From positions 13,708,006 to 13,772,005 of the forward strand of contig CAMZMU010000111.1 of NCBI GenBank assembly GCA_947311845.1: a stretch of 64,000 nt of DNA, read 5' to 3'. Shown here piece after piece: positions 23,105-34,856 of this stretch. The translations under genes were made by a program, and so were the position numbers. Under the pieces are notes generated by a model that ran no database searches, was not told where the DNA came from, and saw only the letters and a list, made by a program, of their open reading frames with translations. Position 1 is the stretch's first letter, and each line of letters opens with the position of its first letter. Source of the DNA: Poa pratensis. Taxonomy: Eukaryota > Streptophyta > Magnoliopsida > Poales > Poaceae.

Positions 23105-24272
23105 GAGGTATCAGAAATTTGACGGTAGAAAAAACGCTTCGACCCTCGCGTGCCCCCCGCGTCGCCTCCCCGAGCGAGGCGACCGGGCGGCCCTTCCCTC
23201 TGCTCCGGCCAAGGTCCGGCCCCCCTCCCTTCCCTCTCGCTGCCGCCGGCGGCGGGCGCTGCCGGGCGTTGCCTGCGCGGTGCCGTGCGCGGCCGGCGGC
23301 GGCGGCTCTCTTCTTTACCCGCGGCGCAGAAGGGCGGCTCGGGAGCGGCGTTCTGGCGACGGTGCAGGCAGGCCGGCGACGCTCCGGCGCAGGCAGGGTG
23401 GCGGCGGGACAACGGCGTTGCCTCTTGGTGACAGTGGTGGCTGGTGCGAAGCTTGCCGGTGGCGCCCTACAAGCCCAGATCTGGGCCCTTTGGGCCCGAT
23501 CTGGGTCAGGGCGGGCTGGCTCGGGCTCCGACGTGACACCTCCGGTTGGACTGAGAAGCAACTCGTGACGGGGATGGTGGCTACGGCGCCGTGTCTGCTG
23601 CAGCAGGAGCTTCACGGGCCCGTTCCGGGCCCGGCCGGGCAGGTTGGCCTGGTGTGCTCCCGCTGCTGCGTCCGGTCTGCTATTGCCATTGGCGGTGGAG
23701 GTTGTTCCCTCCCACGTGGTTGCAGTACTGCCGTCCCATGTCTACGGATGTTTCTCCTCGGTCCGACCGGCCTCGCAGCATTTGTCATGGTGAGACGTCG
23801 ATGAGGGCTTCAAGACCGTGGTGGCGCTTGTTGGTGGGCGGTGTGCTTGGTGGAGCCAACGGTGTGGCCGGGATAGTGGTTGGTTGGGGGTTGGGAGAAA
23901 TCCATGTCGGCTCTTGCCGACACCGGCGCGGCGACGCCTGCGGGCGCCGTTGTCCTTCTTGAAGGGCGTAATGTGTACCCCACTTCCCTCCGTGTACCGG
24001 GAGAAATCCTAGGATCAGTCCGGGCTGCAGCGTCGTCGTCGCTTTCCTTCTTGAAGGTATTGCTTGGTACGCGGCCATTCGGAGGCTTAGGGGTGCGGTG
24101 GGAATTCTCCGGTGGGTAGGCGCAGCGGTTGCGAGTCATCGTCGCTTTCGTCGATCTGGCGTTGGTGGCTTTAGTTTCTTTTCTTTTTCTCTTGTTTTTC
24201 TCTTGGGCTGATTTGTGTTGTTCGCCCAACAGCGGTCTCATTGTTGTATGGTGTGGTTGCTATATTAATATA

Positions 24273-27200
24273 TTTTTTAGATAAAGGGAGTTTTATTACT
24301 TAAGATGTTTAAGCATTACACCCGGCCTCTGCATAACTAAGATGCACACAGCCGTAACAAGTCTGAAATACTAAAGATAAAAAAGGCGAATTACATATCA
24401 TAATGAGAAATTGTAAAAACGCCTATGGTGGTGGAGGGCCGATCCGCAAATTATGCTGCCATCCATGTCGGGATAAAAAGTCTCTCGCCGTATCCTCCAG
24501 TCTTGTACAGACCTCCATAAACAGGTCTCGATGCACCACATGTTGCAACTGAGACCACGAACGGAGTGTAGCAGTAGTTCGGTAGATAACCTGCATAAGA
24601 GAGCAATTTTTATCGTTAAAAACCTTGTCATTTCTACATAGCCAAAGCGACCATATTACGGCCAGCGCTGCCACCCTAATAAGTTGTTTGAACCTATTAT
24701 CCACTCCATTCAGCCAATTGCCAAAAATATTAGCAATGCTTTTAGGTGGATAAATAGTAGAACCTATCTGGATGATGGACCATATAGAACTAGCCAATTT
24801 GCACTCGAAGAATAGGTGTTTTATCGTCTCGTCTTTGTGACAGAAGACACACTGTCTACTTCCATGCCAATTGCGTTTCGCAAGGTTGTCTTTTGTAAGA
24901 ATAACTCCTCGACGAAGATACCACGCAAAAACTTTGTTTTTTAGTGGAATTTTCATCTTCCAGATTTTCTTATTATTGTCGACCGGCACATCTGGTTGGA
25001 TGAGTGCTGTATACATGGAGTCCACAGAGAATTTACCGCAAGTGCGCAAATTCCATCGAAACTCGTCGGTCCCTTGTGTCAAATTGACAGTGTTAGTCGC
25101 TGTAGCAACTCGTGCCAAGCTGCCAGCCTGGGACCAACTAGATCTCTTGGAACGTCACTATTGGATGGTTATTAACCAACACTTGAGCGAGCGTGTCGCT
25201 CTTGTGACGTCCTTGGACTATTCCATATAACGCTGGATATTGTTCTCGGAGTGGGGTAGTACCCAACCATGTATCCTCCCAAAACCTTATCTCTGACCCA
25301 TCCTTAATGGAGAAGGAACCATATGGGAAGAAGAATTTCTTCGTCGCCATTAGGCCGGCCCAAAAATGCGAATCACCTGATTTCCAAGAAACCTGTGACA
25401 GCGCACTTGAGCCTACATACTTTCTCCTAAGAAGAGTTTGCCACACCCCATCTTCGGTCAAAAGCTTAAACAGCCATTTACCAAGGAGGGCTCTATTCTT
25501 GACCTGTAGGTCATGAATCCCAAGACCGCCATGGTCCTTAGGTCGGCACACTACATCCCATTTTGCCAGTCGGTATTTCTTTTTTTCATTATCCCCTTGC
25601 CAAAAGAATCTGGATCGAAAGTAATCCAATCGATGTAAGACTCCCTTTGGTAATTGAAGAAGATATCATATACAACACCATATTAGTTAGGACTGAATTT
25701 ATGAGCACCAACCTCCACCCAAGGACAATAATTTTCCTTTCCAGCTACTCAACCTTTTTTAGTCTCTCCTCAACATGTTTCCATTGAGCTATCGTTAGCC
25801 TCCTAAAGTGAATTGGGATGCCAAGATAGTTAATTGGAAACTGACCAAGCCCACAGCCGAATAACTCAGCATATTGGGTAGCGTCCTCCTGAGCGTCGCC
25901 AAAACAAAACACTTCACTTTTATGGAAATTAATTTTTAGACCGAAAGTTGCTCGAACGCTGATAATATTAATTTCAGGTTTCTTGCCTTTTCCATGTCAT
26001 GTTCCATAAAAAAATTGTATCGTCGCGTATTGTAGAATGGATAATCCGCCATCCACTAGGTGCGGCACCACTCCAGCAATTTGCCCATCGGATTTCGCGC
26101 GTTCAATGATTATGGCTAACATATCAGCAACTATATTAAACAATATAGGTGATAATGGATCGCCTTGTCGTAATCCCTTTTTCGTCTGAAAGTATCTACC
26201 AACATCGTCATTAACTTTGATGGCGACACTTCCTCCGGAAACGAAATTATGTATCATTGCGCGCCACTCGGCGGAAAATCCTTTCATCCTGAGTGTCTGT
26301 TGCAGGAAAGACCATTTGACTTTATCATAAGCCTTTTCGAAGTCTATTTTTAGGATAACTCCATTTAGCTTTTTCCGATGCATCTCATGAACCGTTTCAT
26401 GTAAAATCACAACTCCGTCAAGGATATTGCGACCTTGCATAAAAGCCGTCTGAGTGGGTCTCACAACGTGATCGGCAACCGAATTAAGCCTAATAGTAGC
26501 GGTTTTAGTGAAGATTTTGAAGCTAACGTTAAGAAGACAGATAGGTCTGTATTGCTGATCCTTTCTGCTCCATTCACCTTAGGCAACAAAATTATCTCAC
26601 CGAAATTTAGGCGAAATAGCTCGAGTTGTCCAGCATGTAAAGCACTAAACAACTCGAGCAAGTCCGATTGGATTATGTCCCAGAAAGTCTGATAAAACTC
26701 AGCGGGAAAACCATCCGGACCCGGTGCTTTGTTGTGTTCCATTTGGAATACCGCCTTCTTCACCTCCTCCATAGAGTAAGGAGCTGTCAGATGGGCGTTT
26801 TCCTGATCGAAACTTGCGGAATATCATTTGTTTGGGATTCGTCAAGCGAGAAATTATCCGCATCCGGCTCCCCAAACAGATTTTTGTAGTACTTCGTGAT
26901 ATAGGATTTCAAGTGCTCGTGGCCTTCAATCGTCCCCTCCTCCTGGTTTAGGGAATGAATGAGTTTCTTTCTATGTCTGCCATTAGCAAGACTATGAAAG
27001 TATCTCGTGTTCGAGTCCCCTTCCAAATAAATTGGGCATTTGATCGTTGGTACCATTTGATCTCCTCTTCACGAAGAAGACCCGCCATCTCGGCATTAGA
27101 ACGATTTTTTAGATCGATCTCTTGCGTTGATAGTGGTCTTATTTCCGCAAAAGCCTCTAATTCATCAATAATAGATGACAACCGGAGCTTCTTATTTTTT

Positions 27201-28086
27201 AGTTGACCTACCATATGTCTCGCCCAACCACTCAGGTGTTTGCGCAATGCGCTTATTTTGTTATTCCACCTTTGGATTGGCGTTAGACCAGGTACAGGTC
27301 TCTCCCACACCCTTTTAACCATTTCGAAAACCCATCCCTATGTAACCATCCCAATTCAAATTTGAATTGGCGTTTACACAATGAATTAGGTGTTCCCGTG
27401 GTTAGAAGTATGGGTGCATGATCCGACAGTGCCTCTATACATTCGAGGACCCGTACTGAGACCAGTGGGTATTTAATTTCCCAATCCGAATCCATCAATA
27501 CACGGTCCAGCTTCTCGTATGTTGGCTCTGGGAGGCTATTAGCCCAAGTGTATTGCCTCCCAGTCATTGACACTTCTCTTAGACTAAGGCTGTCAATGAC
27601 AGCATTGAATAAGAGAGGCCATCGGTTGTCGAATCTGCCTCTACTCTTCTCATGTGGGAACCGTAGCAGATTAAAATCTTCCCCTATAATTATAGGATAC
27701 GGGTTATCTTTTGCTAGATTCACCAACTCCCTGAGAAAAGCAGACTTATGCTCATCTTGGGCGGCACCATATACAGCGACAAGAGTCCATGTGAAGTTGT
27801 CGGCTTTGTTACGGATGTGGACCTTAATATGAAAGTCACCTTCCAAACTAGCCAACACATCCATGGTCTCTGTTCTGACGCCTAATAAAATGCCCCCAGA
27901 CCTGCCACGTGGCGGACGAGACCTCCAAGTGAATTCTACTCCACCCGACAAGCGGTTAAGTAGACTCGCTGAAAAGTCCCGTTTACCAGTTTCGGAAATT
28001 CCCACAAAATCCAATCGATGGTCCCGAATAAAATCAGCAATGCGAGCATGTTTAGCCAAGTCACGAACTCGAAGAACTCTCTCTGC
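24273..28086 (-). mobile_element. LINE (L1-type, RIX), 5' truncated, 3.8 kb, with 10-bp target duplication
   Basis: On the minus strand the element begins at 28086 inside the endonuclease domain and ends with AATAAAACTCCCTTTATCT plus six A residues (T-run at 24273-24278). Direct repeats TATTAATATA lie at 24263-24272 and 28087-28096. The insertion is inside retroposon 2. The missing 5' end fits incomplete reverse transcription. The 3' end differs from the hairpin type of the other LINE fragment at 6496, so two LINE lineages are present. Confidence 0.9.
24423..28086 (-). pseudogene. LINE ORF2 remnant: endonuclease, reverse transcriptase, zf-RVT
   Basis: In order on the minus strand: an AP-endonuclease-like domain (LDFVGISETGK, PPRGRSGGILLG, GEDFNLLRFPHEKSRGRFDN, LSDHAPILLTTG) at 28060-27300. 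A linker follows (RVWERPVPGLTPIQRWNNKI). Then comes the reverse transcriptase (NKAPGPDGFPAEFYQTFW, TQTAFMQGRNILDGV, LKIDFEKAYDKVKWSFL, GLRQGDPLSPILFNIVADML) at 26770-26000. Last is a C-terminal zinc-knuckle (NWHGSRQCVFCHKDETIKHL) near 24830. Several frame changes break it. One falls in the catalytic YADD motif near 26024, where a lost base makes YAT of YADDT. The element cannot move on its own. Confidence 0.9.
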
Positions 28087-28134
28087 TATTAATATAGCGG
28101 GGCGCAAGGCTATTTCGAGGATATAACCACATAG

Positions 28135-28910
28135 TACCAGCTTTTCTTTTGAAGAACTCTGGAAGGAGTTGATTTCCACTAAAGAAACCGATGAACAACG
28201 CAACAAATTGATGATCATAGCACCTCTGGCATAATCATCCTACCCCATATTTAACTCCAGATCATAACCCAACTATAAACTCTAGCCACGATATATAGTG
28301 TTCTAAACTTCTAATCACGTCACCAAAACCCTAAAACAAAACATTGTCAGCAGCGGAGCAGACAGCCTAGTTCCACACTCCAGCCGAGCTAGCTTCCAGT
28401 TTTATTTACGAAATAAAACCAGGGAGCAGCTCATGTCAGCTCGCCCTAATCAATGTTCTAGAAGCAAGCTAACCAGAACCCTCCTATTTTTAGGGCTCGC
28501 ATTTGATTGTCAGCTTTACCTACCACTGGTCCCTGGCTCTGAAATTTCTCAACGCCCCAACAGCTTCCCGGCAATTTTTTACCGGCCGCCGAACCGGGAG
28601 ACCGGGCGCCGCCGCCTCCCTCCACACCACTATTCCTTCGCCACTCACTCCGCTACTTACCGCGCGCGTGCCACCACGCGACGGGAGGGAGTCAGCCAGC
28701 CAGCCAGGGAGCATCCGTCCCCTTCCTTATAAGCCCTCGCCCCACCCTCCTCCCCCTTCCCCTCTTCCCCCTCGCCCCGCCGCCGCCGCCGCCATCTGCC
28801 AGCCAGAGAGCGCCGGCCGGGAGAGTAATAAGCTACCACCTCGCAACCCTAGTTTAACTAACACCCCGCGCCGCCGGTTGGAGAGGAAGCAGTAGCTGCG
28901 GTCTGCAGAC
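28135..28910 (+). promoter_or_regulatory. Promoter and 5' leader region of the STAR/KH gene
   Basis: The region becomes pyrimidine- and GC-rich toward the start codon, as in grass leaders. A TATA-like TTATAAG at 28727-28733 lies about 180 bp upstream of the ATG. Retroposon 2 and its nested LINE end about 780 bp upstream of the ATG and so border this promoter. Core promoter assignment is inference. Confidence 0.4.
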
Positions 28911-31900
28911 ATGGCGTCGGGACGGTACATGGCATACTCGCCCTCCCCGTCAACCACCCCGCACTCCCCGCGCATCTCGGGCCTCCGCGCCTCCTCCGCC
29001 GCCGTCGCCGACCAGGAGAAGTAAGCAAAGCAAGCTCCTTTCCGCCCCCCTCCCCCCTAGCTTCGTATCGTGTCGTACTGTCATCTGTGTGTGTGGAGCG
29101 TGGACTAGCCTAGAGGGCGTGTGCTGTTGGGGCTCTGGGGGAGGCGTAGCCGCCCTCGCTGGCTTTGGGCGTGGTTCGGCGCCGATCGTGCCGGGGAGGC
29201 CAGATTCGGGCCTTCCGCTGCGCGGATTCGGTGTGTTTGGGATGGCATGGAGGTTCCGCGGAATCTGGTGTAGGCGACGAGGTTTAGGGCTCTTTGGCAT
29301 CGGATCTGATTCCCCGTCGCGAGATCTCTGGCTTGTGGTAAACATTGCGTCTCGTCGTAGCTTCGCTGGATTTTCGCTCAATTAAGCTGGCCGGACGCTC
29401 AATCAGGTCTTCGTTTTACTGTCGACGGTGATCGCCTTGTGATTTTGTACACTTACTTGCATCGTTCAATCTATGGGGGGATTTTCTGGTTTTACCTAAT
29501 TTTACGAAAGGGGAGAAATCTGAGTTGGTAAGGCTGGTGTGGTGTTTGACAACAGTGACTGATGATGAGTATCCCCCTTGTCTTTTCTAGGTACCTTGCT
29601 GAACTGCTCGCGGAGCGCCACAAGCTGAACCCGTTCGTCCCAGTGCTCCCTCATAGCATACGGTTGCTGAATCAAGGTGAGCTCTCACGCAATATCATGC
29701 CATTTCTATCATGATTAACATCTGTGTACTGTGGTCGAATTGCTACTTCGTCCACACAATACGGGATATTCTGTTGTGATGGTCAGAATATTTGACTCCC
29801 ATTGCGTGTGTGGTTTGTGTACCTCTTCTTTTGTTTCATGCCTCCGTTGATCTTTGTATCGACTCGTTGCTTGTGAGTGGTTATCCTTTTTCCTACACAG
29901 TGGAAGTTGTTTTCATCTGCTACTGTTCTAAATTTACCACGAGAACCAATCATTCTTGATGCGCACATTTACTTTGTGGATATTGTTGAGTGGGATATGC
30001 TTTTATTTTACCTTGTAGCTGCTTCTGTTTATTTTATAAATGAGTAACAATATGTTTCATGATTGCTGTTTAGCTGATCTCAACACTGGTGACCCCCCTA
30101 CTTCTCGTATAACTATTATTGCCTTAGCTAATGATGAAGCTCCACAGTAAGTTAATATCTTTGTGTCACTCCACCAGCCTGCCTCCCTACCTACCACTCC
30201 CCCACCTTGCCCCCTCATCATCAGCTTTAGTATAGTTCTCAACCTATACGGCTTTGCCTCCACAAATTCATGTACTCGTCTACAACTCTACATGCCCAAT
30301 CTTTTCTATGAACATGACGTGCCTACCACTAGCTACTGTAGCTCAGCTCTAGATAAATGCCTGCACTAACTTGGCCGAGGCTTGCTAGACTACGTTCATT
30401 TGGCCTATTCCGCAAAATAGTAAAAGTGTGCTGTTTCGGAGTACAAAATTGCATAGTATCTCATTTGATGACACATCCCAATGTGTCAAGCTCATCGGTG
30501 CTCTTGCAGCCCTGCAGTCATGTGTTCTTTGCGGCATATAGGGGTATTGTAGCAAGTCACCATGAAGCATTAGTTTTCTCGGAACTTCTTTGTGTGCTTG
30601 TATGTCTATATGCTCGGTCTAGCCCACATTAATGTGTTCATACTGTGGTGCCATTAGTTTATTTTGTTAGCTTATTGCTTCTAGCTCTTTGAGTCTGTAG
30701 TGGCCAACTGACCATTACATCTGAATTCTTCAGTAACACCATAGCTTGCTCAGCAATTGAAGGAACTTCTTCTAGCCCACATTAATGTGTTCATACTGTG
30801 GTGCCATTAGTTTATTTTGTTAGCTTATTGCTTCTAGCTCTTTGAGTCTGTAGTGGCCAACTGACCATTACATCTGAGTTCTTCAGTAACACCATAGCTT
30901 GCTCAGCAGTTGAAGGAACAACTGATGTTATTCACTGTGTTCATACAAGCATTGCTGGGTTATTCAATGATAGGAATGGACTTCTACTATTTTTTTATTG
31001 CGATGCTTTGATGCATCTTTGCCTGATATTGACTGAACTGAGGCGACGTGCAGATAGGATTAGGTTGTATTCTAGTTAATGAAGAAATGACTAGATTTGT
31101 TAGAATTCTATGATTCAGGGACGAATGAAGTTGTGCACTCATGCCTATAAACAGGACAACTTATACCCCATTATCAATAAGAAATGAAATACTTGGCGTG
31201 GTTTAGAGTTGTTAGTCAACTACATTGCTTAACAACAATAGGGGACATGGTGTCCTTTTTCCAGGGGATGACTACCAAGCAAATAATCTTTAACATATTA
31301 ATCATATATTAACTTACTGAAATGTGTCCTAATTGTATCTTATCTGTCCCTAAAGGTATAATGAATAGTAATTTAAATAGGTATGTCATGCACCCTTGAG
31401 CTTTGACCCAATGCCCATGACACTGGATGGCATGTCTATCTAGGCATTTTATATCCTTCCTTGACGGTGATTGCTTGTGCTTGATGATATTTTGAATTAC
31501 CGGGACCAGTGGGCCACAGGGAAGCTTCAGCATAGTTGGATAAACACCAGTGTGCTAACGTTTTATAGTCGTGAACAGATAATAATCTTATAAAAGAGAC
31601 GCAAAATGTTAAACATTTTCTGTATGCCGTTTTCATGTTATTCTGGTTAGCTGTAATGTTGTATCACTATTTGTCTACATTGAGTTCTCTTTGTTCTAAA
31701 TACTTGTTCTGTTATCCATCTTTTCTATGGGCGCAAACTACTCCCTTCGATCCGCAAAAAGTGTCGCCAGTACACCTAAGAAATTGTGCTTCGTACGTTA
31801 CATCCACCCGACACTTAAAACGGTTCGGAGGGAGTATTTATTTCATTTTGTTGGCATCTCTTCTCAGCATTAATATTATAGTGTTACAACTAACTATATA

Positions 31901-34073
31901 GATGTGCAGTTGATACTGTTATGACTCTATTAGATTAGTGACTTTACACTAACTCGTCAGGTATATATGTGCATTTGCTAATCACTAATTCTAACTGCTA
32001 ACTTGTACATCTTGTTCTTGAAATTGCAATTTGAAACAGAAATTATACGTGTTTCCACACTGTTGGAGAACGCCTCCCATTTTAATCAAAGTGGCCTTGA
32101 ACATGGTAGTCCACTAACATCGGGAGGATTATATTCAAATGGAGCAGCAACTGACATGAATGGGTGGACATCAGCATTTCAATCAGAAGTATGGATACTG
32201 ACCATTTAACATAACTTACTCTTACATGTCTAATTACCAGTTTTGAAAGCTTAGATCAGGTTTTTTCTAACTGATTCTGACACTGACGGAGCTAGTCATT
32301 TGGTACCCTTTGGTCCTTATGCTAATTATTATTCCTGGAATCTTAACTCTGGGTTTTCAAGCTGATTTTGACACTGCCAAAGCTTTCTTGATATTACTTG
32401 CTTATTATGCTAACTTGCTAACTTTATCATCCCTTCCAGGCAGAGAGTTCAAAAGATGCCACTAAAATATTCTCTCTATTGCAACTGTTGGAGTTTGGAT
32501 AACATGCTAACACTAATCCACTAATTCGGCATCATATGCCAAAACTCTAACCAATATGCTAGTTAGTTGCCATGCTATCATCAGTCTGGTAGTTGGTCAC
32601 AGTGTTCCTACTTATTAGGTATTTCCCTTGCCGCCGAAAGATGAGTTTGAGATGATTATTACACAATATTTGTGAGTATCTGAACCTTAGCTTGTCAATA
32701 AAATAAACAGGATCTAACTCACATGTCCAGCAGTTCAGTACTTCATCAGTGTTAAGCATAATCATGTAACTATTCTGGCAGTCGTAAGAAATCTGTGGTT
32801 AACTAGTTCCTTACTTTTGGCTTGAATTTTTTAACTTTTGAACTTCTTACAACAAAAGCTACTCCTATTGCTCCATATAAACCGTACTAAAAAAAATCTA
32901 AATTTCGAGCTGTAACCATTGCAGAGTTCATCTGCTTATAGCTGGCGTGGAGGTTCTCAAGGCAGCTCATCTGGATTAATTGTCAAGAAACAAATGAGGG
33001 TTGATATTCCAGTAGACAAATATCCAACAGTAAGTATACTTTTCATCTTTTCCTATGGTATTGTACTATGAATTTGTGTCCTCATGGTCCTTTAATGTTT
33101 ATTTTTCTAGTACAATTTTGTTGGTCGCATCCTTGGTCCTAGGGGAAATTCCTTGAAGCGAGTGGAGGCAACTACTGACTGTCGTGTGCTAATAAGAGGT
33201 CGGGGCAGCATTAAAGATCCAGCTCGGGTAACTCTTCATACCATGCTTCTTAATCTCACCAATTACATGGGATGGAAAATCTGGTGTACACGTATTGGTT
33301 ATGTATGTCAAGCAAGTTTGTGTCATAAGCCTGACTAGGATAGAGCTGTATCATTATCACCTTTCCTATAACCCCATGCTATGGATGGAACCAGGGTTTT
33401 ACTTTTCAGTGCCCACCCCACTCTTATTTAGCTATACCGACTGTTTTGCAGGCTTCTCCCCAGAAGTTTCTTACCGTTTACTTTCTTGATATATTGTTGA
33501 AGTTCATATATTGATGAAAAGAAAAAAAGAGCTTATATTTTCTGTGAGGTTGGATCATCACCAATACACAAACAGTATCGTAGCCACTTGCCTTTCGATA
33601 CCTTTTTTTTTCGTTTGACCTTACCATTTCATTCGTGGTAATGCTTTGTAGGAGGACATGATGCGAGGGAAGCCAGGATATGAACATCTGAATGAACCCC
33701 TTCATATATTGGTTGAGGCAGAGATGCCTGTTGAAATTATTGACGCTCGTCTGATGCAAGCCCGTGAGATCCTTGAGGATCTGCTAAAGCCTATGGTATG
33801 TATGATATTGATATGTCCTCTTAAAGTCTTAAGCTAGTTCTATATTATTTGACCTTTAGATCTTATGAACTATTCTGCAGAACCATGTCTTAAAGTTCCT
33901 TCTTTTCTATTTTTCATAAGCAGGATGAGTCTCAGGACTTCTTCAAGAAGCAGCAGCTCCGTGAGCTTGCAATGCTCAATGGCACTCTTCGTGAAGAAGG
34001 GATGCAACGATCTGGTTCAGCATCCCCATTCCACAACAGCCTTGGAATGAAGAGGGCCAAGACAAGGGGGTAA
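28911..34073 (+). CDS. STAR-family KH-domain RNA-binding protein (SPIN1-like), 7 exons
   Basis: This is a nuclear RNA-binding protein of the Quaking/STAR family; the rice relative SPIN1 binds the E3 ligase SPL11 and influences flowering. The exons are 28911-29020, 29591-29676, 32040-32188, 32925-33029, 33111-33227, 33652-33795 and 33924-34073, with GT-AG borders. They total 861 nt, or 286 residues. The start is [14 protein letters not shown]. The STAR N-terminal dimerisation segment is at about 35-72 ([20 protein letters not shown]). The KH domain starts at VDIPVDKYP; the GPRG loop is at 159-162 within [40 protein letters not shown] and [16 protein letters not shown] follow. The C-terminus [16 protein letters not shown] is conserved in this plant group. 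The reading frame is intact and the call is firm. Confidence 0.95.
30618..30923 (+). repeat. Tandem duplication of 153 bp in intron 2 of the STAR/KH gene
   Basis: Two copies, 30618-30770 and 30771-30923, begin TCTAGCCCACATTAATGTGT and differ at only a few positions. This is a recent local duplication with no apparent coding effect. Confidence 0.85.
31741..31834. mobile_element. Stowaway MITE in intron 2 of the STAR/KH gene
   Basis: The ends CTCCCTTCGATCCGC and GGTTCGGAGGGAG are inverted, with TA on both sides (31739-31740 and 31835-31836). Internal GTGTCG and CGACAC also pair. Size and TA target fit a Stowaway (Tc1/mariner-derived) MITE. Confidence 0.85.
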
Positions 34074-34700
34074 TAAAAACCAAGTGTACCAAGGGGGAAC
34101 CAATCATCTATCCTGAGCCCAAAACTGAGTATGCCTATGGGTTTGCCTTCCTGGCTAATGGCGCAAAAAGGGTCTCGAACCGCTAGCATCAGAGCGGCCC
34201 GTACTTGATAATACATATATCTGGAGTTGTGTTCGCTGCTACTGGAGAGGTTTGGTTATGGCAACATTGGGTGTTGACTGTTGCTCTATGTATTGGGTTG
34301 TGCAAAGTCTGGTAGCAATGTGGTTTGTGTACTGCTACGAGTTCATGACTGGGGTTTTGATATAAGGATATGTGCTTGTACTTTAAGTTTTGAACAATGT
34401 GGTCTAGTTATGTAATTTGGGATTTGACAACGTCGTAACTTGAACACACTTCTATTAGATATTGTACTACATAAGCATTGTGCTTGCAGTTTTCCGTTTC
34501 AACATCTGATTTTGCGATTGTGACTGTTTGCTGTTCCGTTTCATTGTTTCATTTTCCAGTGTGAGTGTTTAGTTGGGACGAGGTATTGTTTTATCGATAG
34601 TGGTTAAGTGCTTGTGTTATCCCATTCTAACATACTAGTAACTGGGGCGGGCCTCGTAAGTTAACTTGTACCTGGATTTTCTCCAATGATGCATCAGGTT
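34074..34700 (+). other. 3' flank of the STAR/KH gene
   Basis: T-rich sequence of the kind expected of a 3'UTR. No separate gene is seen. Confidence 0.45.
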
Positions 34701-34714
34701 GGACCTCCCTGTCC

Positions 34715-34856
34715 CCAAGGGCAACAACCTCGGGAAGATCATTGTCGTCCTATCTGTGCTCGTCGACCCTGTCACAAAATCGAGTGGCTCATTTGGTGAT
34801 AGGGTTGACGAGCGCAGCTAGGATAACCATGATCTTCCCAAAGTTGTTGCCCTTGG
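34715..34856. repeat. Inverted duplication forming a 61-bp stem with 20-base loop
   Basis: Arm 34715-34775 (starting CCAAGGGCAACAACCTCGGG) pairs with arm 34796-34856 without gaps; by eye 52 of 61 positions match. The two arms read as related coding pieces when translated outward (KGNNLGKIIVVLSVL versus KGNNFGKIMVILAAL). The source gene is not recognised. Such a structure could yield a double-stranded RNA or a young miRNA precursor if transcribed. Confidence 0.8.

Larger units (their letters stand above)
23105..28120 (+). mobile_element. GC-rich non-autonomous retroposon 2, split by a nested LINE
   Basis: The two pieces, 23105-24272 and 28097-28120, together make about 1.19 kb and are bounded by a perfect 14-bp direct repeat. 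The 3' tail reads TATTAATATAGCGGGGCGCA then AGGCTATTTCG. This is the LINE-type terminal hairpin, but it has no long A-run. The body is GC-rich with overlapping open frames and no recognisable protein. A LINE later inserted 34 bp before its 3' end. Confidence 0.8.

Noticed and set aside
23058..24241. Several overlapping 140-185 codon frames
   Set aside because: All are within GC-rich retroposon 2 on both strands with no family signature.
27283..28218. N-terminal extension of the LINE endonuclease frame beyond 28086
   Set aside because: The target duplication at 28087-28096 shows that codons upstream of 28086 belong to flanking DNA and not to the LINE.
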